In this document: piece after piece, positions 8,901 through 18,867 of the stretch
Layout: each line of letters begins with the position of its first letter
Numbering within the stretch: the stretch's first letter is position 1
NCBI GenBank assembly: GCA_010645155.1
Contig: CM021316.1
Location: 6,542,288-6,606,287, forward strand
DNA from: Tigriopus japonicus
Taxonomy: Eukaryota; Arthropoda; Copepoda; Harpacticoida; Harpacticidae
Direction of reading: 5' to 3'
Length of the DNA stretch: 64,000 nucleotides
Notes under the pieces: model-generated
What the model was told of the DNA's origin: nothing
The model's input: the letters and a program-made list of their open reading frames with translations, nothing else
Databases searched by the model: none
Made by a program: the position numbers and the translations under genes

Positions 8901-10483
8901 CTATTTATGCAGTCGCATAAGGCTTGCTTAATGAGAAATTCAGGGGGAGGTTTGAGTGATCTCCTCAAAAATCTTGTCGCGGGCGGATGAAAGAAGAGAA
9001 AAGTTCATCAAGGTAAGAATTTGGGCAGTGGAAGGGTTTTCGCATTTTACAGACCGCCTTTATGACTTAGATGTTATGAAAAATGTCGAATGGCAAGTTT
9101 GGACATGTTGACTCTCTGTTTTGCAAGAAAAAGTCAAATTTTAATCTTTTAATTAAGAAATAGCAAGCACTGAAAAAGACTTTTGATAATGAAGAGAAAC
9201 AGGTACAAAACACGGCATTTTGTTTGATATATTGATGGTTCTGGAGTTTGGCCTTACAAAATCAGTGCTTGTAACATCACTTACACTTGTACTTACACAA
9301 AAACAGTGGCCTTTTGTTGAGAATTTTCTCATGCAAGAATGAGCAAATAAAGTTTTTCCAAACGTTTTTCCAAAATCTTAGCCATAGGTGTTCAAACTTA
9401 CAATTCGACATTTTTCGTAGCATCTAAGTCATAATGGCGGTCTGTAAAATGCGAAAACCTTTCCACTGCCCAAATTTGTATGAGCCACATACCGTTGCCG
9501 AACAAGCCTTTTCTCTTCTTTCATCTGTCCGCGATACGATTTTTGAAGAGATCAGTCAAACCTCCCCCTGCACTTCTCATTGCTTTTTATTCAATTACCC
9601 TGAAAGTGAATTTTACATATTTTTGATGTAACCCCCTGCCAGTGCTTCTCAACGTGAAACATCGATCATCTTCATGAACCTAGGCTAGGCTCTTTGAATA
9701 CATGCTAAAATTGATATGACTTGGATTTGCCAAAATGGGCAGAGTAACTCGGCACACCCAACGGTTCTGATTTTGATTCAAAACGTTCACTTGGGCAACC
9801 TTTGTACATGCATGTCCCATTACTTGTATACAGTTACAATGCAAGTCTGCTCCATGTACTGAAGTTTTTGACCTCCTTTGATTTCTTTAATTCTTTTACC
9901 ATTCTTATGTCCTTTGTGGGAAAGGGCTTGAATCCCGGATGGAACATTTCTAAATCAATCCATAACTGATTTTGAAACCTTCATGCACCTACTTTACTGT
10001 CTGAATAAAATGTCAAAAAGTGATTACAATGAATGAAATAAAATAAGTAGAATCATTAGTGACTCAAGCAACTTTTTTGAGATTGCGCTCCCTCGTGCCT
10101 GAATAAAGTATTTACAGTACGATTTAAAAAAAAACATATTTTTAGGAAATCCAATGCCAAGTCGCCTGCCCCTGCCCTGATGGATCACCAGATTGTCCCA
10201 CTGTGTATTTGCCAGTTTGTGGCATCGATGGTCAGACTTACCACAATTCTTGCCGCGCAGAAAAAGCAGGCGTGGTAAGATATCTTAGAGTTAATTTTCG
10301 GGCTCAAGTTGAACACAATGCAAACACTGATCTTCTATATAGTCCGTGGTGTGTGACCGCCAATGCCCTTGTTCCAACTCTTGCCATGAGTGTTGTCGCC
10401 CTAACAACAATCCAAGATGCAGGCACAGCCATGTGGATTGTTCAGGATGTCCCGCAGTGTTGAGCATATCTCCAGAACCTTGA
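5735..10483 (+). CDS. Kazal-type serine protease inhibitor, secreted, four exons
   Basis: Exons are about 5735-5906, 7441-7581, 10146-10274 and 10343-10483, all joined in phase 0 with GT..AG borders. Each exon carries the Kazal signature (PVCG..GQ.Y...C), and each intron cuts a domain between its fifth and sixth cysteines, so the sixth cysteine comes from the start of the next exon. By alignment with the Kazal reactive loop, the P1 residues are Glu, Phe and Thr in domains 1 to 3, suggesting different target proteases or loss of inhibition in some domains. The last exon adds a cysteine-rich tail. A secretion signal starting at ATG 5735 needs a one-base shift in a run of seven T. Family identification is strong; targets are inference. 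Confidence 0.8.
6357..6438. repeat. 82-bp near-perfect hairpin in Kazal gene 1 intron 1
   Basis: Arms 6357-6389 and 6406-6438 are reverse complements at 31 of 33 positions, around a 16-base loop. It lies a few bases from the poly(T) that ends the LINE fragment to its right. It could be a small foldback element or, by size, a hairpin RNA precursor. Confidence 0.85.
6449..6705 (-). mobile_element. 5'-truncated LINE copy (3' end only)
   Basis: The sequence matches the last ~250 bases of the LINE at 56487-60330, in the same orientation: shared blocks include the poly(T)/ACGG.TTTT..CCGATACA 3' terminus, GTTAGCTGCCC.., and the GGTCTGGGATAGT region that in the full copy encodes the ORF2 C-terminus. 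It has decayed with several indels. It lies within intron 1 of Kazal gene 1, antisense to that gene. Confidence 0.8.
7441..7581 (+). CDS. Kazal gene 1, exon 2
   Basis: A 141-base exon (47 codons) between acceptor ..ttcatttcag and donor gttagt. It starts with the sixth cysteine of domain 1 (VEC.GRCPC), then a glycine-rich linker and the second Kazal domain with loop CPFTGQPVCG, predicted P1 = Phe. Phase 0 on both sides. Confidence 0.88.
7989..8098 (+). repeat. Dispersed ~110-bp repeat, copy 1
   Basis: Shares the core ACAAAGGTTG.TCAAGTGAGCGTTTTAAAT and an end block resembling CC.ATTTTGGCAAAT with copies at 9715-9821 (inverted), 55565-55680 (direct) and 61160-61273 (inverted). Copies 1 and 2 face each other inside intron 2 of Kazal gene 1 and could be the ends of one ~1.8-kb element. 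Confidence 0.7.
8282..8436. mobile_element. 155-bp foldback element (MITE-like)
   Basis: Nearly the whole length is an imperfect palindrome: the left arm from TATGCACC.. pairs with the right arm ending ..GGGTGCATA, including GAAGGGAG.AATGG and GTTTCATTTTA.T blocks, with a short GC-rich centre around 8355. The open frame across it is an artefact of this structure. No transposase is present. Confidence 0.75.
8741..8810 (+). repeat. 20-bp tandem repeat, about 3.5 units
   Basis: Units start at 8741, 8761, 8781 and 8801 (partial), each AGGG.A.TAAA.T.ATT.GT-like. The period is exactly 20. Confidence 0.85.
8930..9581. mobile_element. 652-bp element with ~175-bp terminal inverted repeats
   Basis: Left arm 8930 to about 9105 and right arm about 9390 to 9581 are clearly reverse complements (for example CAGGGGGAGGTTTG..GATCTC against the right end, and TTTTCGCATTTTACAGACCGCC.. 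further in). The element is flanked by GCTT on both sides (8926-8929 and 9582-9585), a possible 4-bp target duplication. It has no coding capacity, so it would be non-autonomous. Exact ends are provisional. Confidence 0.75.
9715..9821 (-). repeat. Dispersed ~110-bp repeat, copy 2 (inverted)
   Basis: Reverse complement of copy 1 at 7989-8098, sharing the TTTGCCAAAATGGGC and GGGCAACCTTTGTACATG blocks. Between the two copies lie the foldback element, the 20-bp array and the 652-bp element. Confidence 0.7.
10146..10274 (+). CDS. Kazal gene 1, exon 3
   Basis: A 129-base exon (43 codons) between acceptor ..atttttag and donor gtaaga. It begins IQCQVACPCP, completing domain 2, and carries the third Kazal domain with loop CPTVYLPVCGIDGQTY, predicted P1 = Thr. 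Phase 0 on both sides. Confidence 0.88.
10343..10483 (+). CDS. Kazal gene 1, terminal exon with cysteine-rich tail
   Basis: After a 68-base intron (10275-10342, acceptor ..ctatatag) a phase 0 exon opens with VVCDRQCPC, matching the exon-start pattern of the other Kazal exons, and stays open for 46 codons to TGA 10481-10483. It contains ten cysteines, including C..CC and C..C pairs, but no PVCG loop, so it completes domain 3 and ends in a Cys-rich tail rather than a full fourth Kazal domain. No clear AATAAA is seen just downstream. Confidence 0.72.
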   Translation, partial: SVVCDRQCPCSNSCHECCRPNNNPRCRHSHVDCSGCPAVLSISPEP

Positions 10484-11117
10484 AATTGGCCATACATTTT
10501 TCGCATTTCGTGAATGAAACAGTCCTAGTACGATAATATATGTATCATTTGCAATTCAATCTTTTCTGAACTTTTGGATGTATGGGGTGTGTCCAAAAAC
10601 AGCTTGGCATTAACTTACCATCACTTTAAATGAAATTGAAACGAAATGAAGGCTTGAACCGAGCCATATAGCTGTTTGTGAGAGAACCCGTTAACACAGG
10701 AAAAAAAATACCTTGTTGTATCGAGACAAAGGACGTCAGGACGGGCAAAAAGCTAAAAAAGATTTTGCCCTCTATTTGCTGGATGCAAGGAAAGAAAAGG
10801 GAGACTCCCGACTTTGCAAATATTTCCCCTTAAAACTTCTAAATCTTTATCCCTGCATGAAAAAGTGAAGGCGCTACTTTTTCTGCCAGTGAAAAGCAAA
10901 CAGCAGGCGCTCAGACAAAAGAGATTCACAGCTTTTATTAGCAATTTCTTTCGATTGATCCCAAAAGTGATGTCATCTCGTTACACAATCCCGATATCTT
11001 TTGAAAGCGATCAACGTTGTATTCATAAATTCTTTGAAGATTTTTTCATTCTATTTCTGAAAGAATGGCTAAACTAGTCCAAATGGACGGTATTCAGTTC
11101 AGCTTTTGGCAATTGGC

Positions 11118-11124
11118 TATAAAG
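11118..11124 (+). promoter_or_regulatory. TATA box of second Kazal gene
   Basis: TATAAAG, 103 bases before the ATG at 11221, matching the spacing in the first Kazal gene. Confidence 0.45.
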
Positions 11125-11220
11125 ATCCCAATCATCACTTGTACGTGCACTTGCTTTAACGCTTCTAGAGTTTTCTTTAATCTGGAACCTTTTTAAAATT
11201 TACTCTTCATTGAAAGAGTC

Positions 11221-11385
11221 ATGAATTTAGTGTTTGTAATGGTATTTCTGGCCTCGTTCCAACGGCAAAACCAGGCCCAGTACCTATTTTCACCCAAGTG
11301 TCCTTGTAGCCTTGAAAATCAACCCGTTTGTTCCTCAAGTGGTCAGACGTACCTAAACGAGTGCTTTGCTCAATGCGCAGATGAG
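11221..11385 (+). CDS. Kazal-type inhibitor gene 2, first exon (partial gene)
   Basis: ATG 11221 opens a classic secretion signal (hydrophobic LVFVMVFLAS, then polar QNQAQ), followed by one Kazal domain with loop CPCSLENQPVCSSSGQTY. The predicted P1 is Leu, suggesting a chymotrypsin- or elastase-like target. The glycine that normally follows PVC is serine here. The exon ends after codon 55 at donor gttagt (11386), phase 0, just like the first gene. The next exon, which should start with the sixth cysteine, was not found in the following 20 kb, so the gene may be an unfinished duplicate, may have a very distant exon, or may be interrupted. It lies 738 bases after the end of Kazal gene 1, pointing to local duplication. 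Confidence 0.78.
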
Positions 11386-13060
11386 GTTAGTACTGAGAGC
11401 AAATAAATACGTTTTGGGATTAGTTATGCGATCAAACATCGCGTAACTCTTCAAACATTAGATTTTCATAAAATGACCCAGTTTTATCATTCAAAACCCA
11501 TTTGGATATCTATCTATCCAATATTCCCGACCAACCCTACATAAGTTCAGGGACTAGTATCTAGATCTGCGAATTCAAATTCATTGATAGATCAGATATT
11601 TTATCACTCTTGACTTTAATTCTTCAGTACACTATTTTAAGCCATAACATGACCCTTTTTACACCGAATGAGATTCATTGTTTCGGTTACTAATCCGAAA
11701 CCTCAGCTAACCGTAGCTACAAAAAAAGTGTCGCCGTTTTTATTTTCAAAGCGTTTGCGTCTTTACATGCATGTATGTTCTCTGGAAGTCAATGTGTGTT
11801 AAAAGTGTTGACCCAAATACTGAAGCAAGGGTCAATATTGGAAACACTTGGCCGAAAAAAGATTTGAATGAATCGCATCAGTAGATGGGCCATAGGTAGG
11901 GCTGAATATTCTAGGTTTTACCTAAAAACCTAGGTTTTAACCTAAAACGCCTATTTTGGGCAAGTTTTACCTAAAATTAAGTTCAACCTAATATTAACCT
12001 TTTCTCGCTTTTTTGGGGCAATTATTACCTAAACTAAGTTTCGACCTAATATCAACATTTTTTCTTATCCTAAAGTCATTTGCACAATAAGGTTCCTTAC
12101 CCCAGTGTCGGTAAAAAATAAAACGCAAGAACAAAGGAAGAAAGAAGAGGATTGAGTGAATACCCCGAGTTTGAGAACGTCGAATTCAAGATCTAAGTGA
12201 AGTAGGGATGTGGCTTGATGCTGATTTTCAATCTTTTAGCTGTTGATGCTAAGTCACAACACGATCTTGTATTGGAATGGAATCAGAATGGCATCAAGCT
12301 TTTTTGCTGATATGGGCCTCTGAACAAGGTCCTTAAGGTGACTGCCCCAGTGCTGTCTTATATTCCTTGGTTGAGTGAATAAATAATTAAGAAGACAAAA
12401 TGGTTTTTTTTAGACTCTCGTTTGAGAATAAAACTTGATTTGTTGTGTATTTGGACGTATTTAAGATATAAAACCACATGAATAACATCCAGCTGTGGCA
12501 TGAGAATAAGATCTTGTCATTACTCAGCCACACTTATCACATACATTGAAAGGTTTACCAATCGCAGGCATGCCACTTTTCCCCAATAATAACTTTTTGC
12601 TTTGCCAATTCACTTGACTTCTTCATCCTGGCAATTCAAATGTTTAGCTTGTCCCATACAAATGTATTGTATCATTTCTTATTTGCAATGTGTTTCATGA
12701 TTTTAAGATGTTTGTCACTTCATTGTCCAAGTCTTCTTAACAAAAAGTATATTTGGCTCAAGATACCATAAATTTGGCAAAGCTATCATCAGACCACAAG
12801 AACGTGTATCCCATTTGTATCTTAAATACTTTCGAGTGACCAAGTTACGAATTCATATCCATCACCATGTTGTCAATTGACTTGGCCTTTGCAACGTGAA
12901 TTTTGATTTCACCTTTAAGCTTTTGCATCAATCAATTTGCATCATATGTTCCTCAAAACCAGGTTTCTAAAAGATTGAAGTGCTACTGGCTACTGCTGTT
13001 ACATCAGGAAATATCCCTTACAAAATATGGCATGGGAGACAATGCAAATAAACATAGTTG
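11386..13060. other. AT-rich non-coding stretch with a degenerate tandem repeat
   Basis: It may be the intron of Kazal gene 2. It holds the tandem repeat at 11954-12067, preceded by a palindromic CCTAGGTTTTACC region at about 11912-11945. No exon with Kazal cysteines was seen. Confidence 0.5.
11954..12067 (+). repeat. Degenerate 57-bp tandem repeat, two units
   Basis: Units start at 11954 and 12011. Both read TTTTGGG.CAA..TTACCTAAA..AAGTT..ACCTAATAT.AAC with scattered changes. Confidence 0.65.
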
Positions 13061-13066
13061 GACCTA

Positions 13067-13536
13067 GAGCACTGTAATAAAAGAGTACAGTCATAAAGTG
13101 CGCCATCTAGTGGATTTCATGCGGCAACAGCTCGCCGTTCCCATGATGCACATATTTTTGAAGATTGCAACGGTCATTCATCAGTTATGGACTAACTAAA
13201 GTGCCTCAAATGTTGACTGAGTATTATTAATGGACCTGTGGTGGTTTTTGGTTGAAATTATTAGTGAAATCCCTCTCAAAATGGCATGGAAATCTGACTA
13301 TTATAAAGGTGATTTAAGCATGATATATGTCAAAATTCATCAGAAAAACACTAAGGTATCATTTGGAGTTCGGCCATCAACATTTTAGGCACTTTAGTTT
13401 GTCCAAAATTGATGAATGACCGTCGCAATCTTCAAAAATGTGAGTATCATGGGAACGGCGGGCTGTTGCCGCATGAAATCCACTAGATGGCGCACTTTAT
13501 GACTGTACTCTGTTATTATAGTTTATTATAGTGCTC
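13067..13536. mobile_element. 470-bp mariner/Tc1-like MITE with ~155-bp inverted repeats
   Basis: The ends GAGCACTGTAATAA.. and ..TTATAGTGCTC are inverted and flanked by TA on both sides (13065-13066 and 13537-13538), as for Tc1/mariner elements. The inverted arms extend about 155 bases and are over 90% alike by eye, for example both containing CAGTCATAAAGTGCGCCATC. The right arm has a short TTATTATA duplication. There is no transposase frame. Confidence 0.82.
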
Positions 13537-13539
13537 TAG

Positions 13540-16500
13540 TCACTCTGAAAAGCTCATTCTGGAATTCTCTCGGTATTTAAAATATGTAGATACCCAAACC
13601 TCTCACTTTTTTTTGATGAAATTTTTCTGAAGGGGAAGGTTGGGTTTTTGAACGCAAATTCGTGTTTTAATGTAGTCATAACGGTACTTCAAATGGCAAT
13701 ATTGTCTTTTCATTCTGCAGTTAACGGTTCATTTTACGAATATTGAAGACTATTAGCAGGGTTGGTCAGACTCATGGGTTGGCAAACAAAGGACCCTGAG
13801 ACGATTTTTTGTTGATTCTTAGAGCTATTTGGAAAGTCCAAAAATGATCAGTATAGAACTGCACTAGTGAGTATTTACCTCAGTGTGCATAAAATTATGG
13901 GTCTCTAAGTAATCAGTCTGTTTGCTGGGCCTCTCATGGAATAATTTGAATTTGACGGGCCTTGCTTGGCCTTACCAACTCATCCTGGCGAAAAGGGCAT
14001 AGCATATAGATTCTTCATGAAGTCCCAGCTTCATGCATGTAGAAGTTTCAGTGTTCCCTCACTTATATACTACCATATTGTAGATTCTTAAACCAATGAA
14101 CCTTTCCAAAAATGCAAAAATACTATGCTATGTTATCTTTTTTCTTGAAAGCAGATCATATCTTAAATCTTGCCTGGCGGCTAAGGATGAAGTATCTGTA
14201 GTATCTGGCCAATAAGCTTCACGTAAAAAGCGGATTTCTTTGTAATTTACTTGTTTAATTTTTTCTGGTTGTTTTCACCTTAATTTCCATTCTGAAGCGG
14301 CTACGCTGAAAAGAACGCCTACGTTCCTCTGTTCCTTTCTTTGTCAGTATTCTTTCAAAAAAAATTGAAAAAATAACAAGAAATGATAAATAACACAAAT
14401 ATAAAGTAAATTTGCTATTTCAAAATAACTCCATTCAAAAGTATATGTTCCCATTTTCAATACGTTTCTAACTTTTTCATAACACTTCAAAACACTTATG
14501 CGTTCAACGAGACACGCACAGTTCACTAGTTGCTCTAGTCAACTATGACGAGATTAGCTTTTCATCCTTCCCATAATATTGGAATCGTGTACAATCAATG
14601 ATTTGCGAGGCTATTAAGGCACCAAAATCTATACACTTCATCAGAGTTTTGCTCATCCAAACTTGTTTTTCAGCACTATTAGCAACTTTTTCTTGTTCTG
14701 TTACTCGCATGTTAAGTTTCTTTGATTGAAGCTTAGTTTCAATCAAAACATTGACTATATTGTTACTTACTCCTTTCAAAATCAATAAAATTGATACACT
14801 GCTCTAACATTCTTTGCCAAACTGAGGGCTGAAGGCATGGAGCTGATCCAGGATCGATTAAAAGATGAGTATAGAATTTGATGAAATTCTGTAAGATTTA
14901 AAAAACGATTGTGGTCCACTTTGAACATGTTTCTTCGAAATTCGAGTTTATCACTCTCGCGCTGAATCCAAAGAATTGTCTCTTCAATAGATTTCCTTAA
15001 ATTTTCAAATGAAGATCCAACTCAATGTATTCAAGATAATTGACATACAACTTTTGAAAAATATATATTTAAAGTATGATTTAATCAAAATTGTTTATCG
15101 GTTTGACCAACTGCAATAGAACAAATAAACTGAAGAATTTTTATAAACATATTTTAGATTACACGGAGCGTTTTTTCGCTTTTTGAATTCAAAAATTGGA
15201 CCATTTAAACTCAAATAACTTAGCAACTGGCCAACTTACTGACTTTTCCCTAACAATCCAATGTTAAAAATATTAAACTCACAGGGATTTCTTTTGCTCA
15301 AATATTACACCTGTTGCGTTTTTTTCGGTGTTTTTTGAACTGACCTTGGGAATTTCTATACAAACTTAATGCTTTTATCAGTACAGGGAAGGAAACTTTC
15401 AAATTCTTGCAACATAGCAACATGTTTCTGACCGAATCTCTTTGTTTACCCAAACACTTTTTATGTTGAACCACTGGAAAGGAAGAAAAAAAAATTGATT
15501 GTTTTATGTCGAAAAACAAACAAATTTACCTATCTCGTTTAAAAGAGAAAAAAGGGTTTTTGTTTGTGTTGTGTTGAGTACAGGTAACTGCATTGCTACC
15601 ATCATGGTACTCAGAGTGGAAGTAAAAAGAAACTAAGCTTCTATAATTTTAGGTTCTGGTATATTCTTTCCAGTATGAGAAGAAAGGTCTCCATTCATTT
15701 CAAAAATAGACACTTGACATAAAGGGTATAAAAATCAAGGCTTCAGTTGTTCCACGAAAAGGAACGGATTACATTTCCCGTTCCTGCGTTACTCCTGAAT
15801 TTCTTTGGGAAAAAAGGAATGGCATTTCAAAGTACAAAATACTTTTTTAAAATAGGCATTTGTTAAGGGTGTTTTAAGGTGTTATTTTAAATATCTTAAT
15901 CGCAATTTATTCAATAGGCAATAACATATCCTGTGTCAGGAACCCCTGAATAATCACGCATTTCAGTGACTTGGTTTGATGTAAACAACTTCCAATTTGT
16001 AAAAAGATAAAACCAAAACTTTCCAATATGTCTCTCGATCATTTTACATTTTCAAAATCAAACTGCTTGTTCACTTTACTAAACATGGCCATTGTTTATT
16101 TATTTACCCAATACATACCACATTACTTCGTTCTGTTGCGCAATAGGTTTCAACCCAAATTGCCTACTAAATAGCCTATCACATACTGATTTAACCATTT
16201 AACATTTTTTCTGTTTATAGAAAAGCGCCCTGAAATCATGAACTCGTAATGATCAATCCGTTCAAATAGTTTAAGATTAAGTTTGAAGGAAATTGTCAGA
16301 AAATTGAAGAAGACTGACTTTACCTCACTATTTTTAGAACTTCATTGAGGGTAGGTTTTGTATTTTCTGTTTCGCTTCAGTAATTTGAATGATCAACATA
16401 TAAATAAAGGACATTGTAAAACATAAAAATCGATTGGCATGCGACAGGCATTATTTGATCCTTTCCCAGATCATATTGAATCAAATAGGTTTTAGCATCA

Positions 16501-18840
16501 ATCTTTCCAGCAAATTTATCTTAGTGGTGTTTAATTTTTGTTGCTTTCATGTTGCATCAAAATTAACGCCATTAAGGAGTTACCTTGCCCTTGCCAAACA
16601 CTAGAAAACTGAAATTTTATCGCATCAGCCAACCAATTTGTTCCATTTCTACTGAAATCTGCGATTCTTCGAAACGGACCAGTACGTGCATGGGTTTAAA
16701 CAAATATATGTATATTGACTTCTTCAAAATACCTTTGCAATTTTCTGTTCCTAAAGGGTGTTACTATATACGATTCTTGTAACAAATAATGGGCAAGGCT
16801 TTGTGCAACTACCATGAATTAAATGGCTTGAAATTGTTAAGCCTTTAAATTAATCATACTAATCCTAAATTGTCTGAATCTCGGGAGGTTGAGTCGAGCT
16901 GATTTTTCCTACTAACAAAGGTTTTTAAAAACACCATTTTAAAGAAATTATGTGGTCAAAATAGAACGATATTTTTGTCCGGATTTTAAGGGGAATTTGA
17001 TTACTTTTGGACACTTTTATCAGTCTCATGGAGTATTTTTAGACATCCAGTTGTCTGGAATTTTTTAATAGGTATCTTAGGTTTTCTCCTTCCTGTCTTT
17101 CTTTCAATATGTCTATTGCTTATTTACCCTTTGCCAGCACCATCTATATAAGTTTATTTGGTGGAGGTTTTTCATGGTCTAAAAAGACAAAAGACCAGGG
17201 CTTAAGATTAGACAAGCCGACGATAAAGAGAGCTGTCAAGTCGGACCATGCCGTCATAGTTCTTTCATTATTCGAGGTGCGAAAATGGTTTTCCATTCCC
17301 CAACCTGACCAAAGTAATCTTTCGTGCAATTCAATTATGTCATTGAGAACCAACGCCCAACTTCGACACATTCAGCCCATTCATCAAGATCCCCTTCTCG
17401 ACAAGACAAACCACTTCCAACCACCATTTTGGGGGTGGCTTGAAATGTCCGGCTCTCGTTTGGGGTCCCTTCACTGGCAACCATTGAATACTGCATACTT
17501 CCAATTGGCGAGAGGGCCTCCTCTCAGACTACGTATCATCCATTCCAGAGAACGAGGGCCTCCTCGCGTTCTTCGTCGATCCGATCGCTACCAAAGCGTT
17601 CTTGGAGAGAGGAAGTTTGGTGTGTATTTTTTCCGGCAAGCGCTTCGGACATTAGGAATTCTTCAACGAGGATTCAGTCCTGATTAGTGTCGTGTCCGAG
17701 AAGCACATGTGGATCATCATCATCAACATGGCGCCATTGAACCGGCCTTAATGTGTGTCATCTCAAATTATGTTGAAAGTGAGACATTAGTCGGTGAGGA
17801 ACTTGCGAAATTCAGCGTGGTTTGTGCTATTTTCAGTGAACCGAATAGAGAGAGAGAGAGACTTTGTCTCATTGGTGACGATGGATCTTCTACGATAAAA
17901 CTCGCCACTGTTTTGGCTGAGACCGAGGATTTCCCTTGCAGTGAAATCGACCGAACTGTCGCACTATCGATGACAAATCTGACCTTTTTTTATTGGCCAG
18001 GTCCAAATATGTACCTGGTTCTGGCCTGTGAATGATTCGTTGAATCTGAGCTGTTGGGTGCGTTTCGATTTCTTTGGCCAGAGGAAGAAGAAGCTCATTT
18101 GGAAGCGGTGATTGAATTCCACCAACTCTTGTTGCTGCCAAGTGGACGAAGACGATCTCAGTTTTTATTGGGATCTCCACTCGAAGTGTTTCCAAAGGTC
18201 TAAGATTACATACATACAGCCCCTTGACTTGAGTTCAAGCGAGGTGATCTCACCACGATCCAAGTGAAATCTGTTCGCCCCAGTCTGGGACAGTTTTTTG
18301 GTGGGCATATTTGTGAGTGGAATTGACATTCATCATCATCTCATCATCATCATCATCTTCTTCTTGAGCCTGGCTTTTTGAATGTGAATGAGCACGTCCG
18401 TGTGTGTGGTTGGTTGGTTGGTTGGTTGTGTCTATAATCAAAAAAGGTGCCATTGACCCCCACTGAGCTGTGTGTCCAGTGTCAATCCGGAGATGAGTCG
18501 AGAAATTTTGGCTTCTAATTGAACAGTGGATTGAAAAGTGTTTGTACGCACTAGTAGGACATGCTTCTTATGCTCGTTCGTTCATACATGTGATGAGGTC
18601 AAGTCGACGTCGACCACGACGATGATGATGATGATAATAATACCACTGATGAGTTGCTAGAAGCGCCCATAACGTGAGTTTTGGCAATCTGAAACTCACC
18701 CACAGCCCCTCCGAAACCCATTCGGAAAAAGGGTTAGTGAAATCTTGCATGCAATTAAAAAGACCTCTGGCAAAGAGACCGAGGTGAGAATTTGGACGTT
18801 TCTGGCTGCAGGCACTTTCGAACATCATCCAACGCTCACA
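13540..18840. other. Non-coding stretch, AT-rich then more balanced from about 17 kb
   Basis: No recognised gene. The longest + frame (17109-17687, 192 codons) has no family features and no splice logic. Around 17.1-18.9 kb composition becomes more even, which may mark the upstream region of the large gene that follows. Simple repeats: GA run at 17847-17862, CAT-rich run 18330-18363, GGTT run 18408-18428. Confidence 0.5.
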
Positions 18841-18867
18841 TCAGATCAGAGAAAAGAATCAACTAAG
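18841..18867 (+). other. Possible end of non-coding first exon of the large gene
   Basis: AACTAAG/GTAAGAG at 18861-18874 is a near-consensus splice donor. It could pair with the acceptor at 32571-32573, whose exon has a short leader before its ATG. Transcript data would be needed to accept it. Confidence 0.25.

Noticed and set aside
14344..14785. Two adjacent - strand frames that look faintly protein-like
   Set aside because: No ATG at a sensible start, no splice pairing and no motif; not enough to call a gene.
16575..16605. CPC-like codons resembling a Kazal exon start
   Set aside because: Only CPC follows before an in-frame stop; no PVCG loop.
17109..17687. 192-codon open frame
   Set aside because: No family motif, no neighbouring exon logic, and unusual residue mix; probably chance in upstream DNA.
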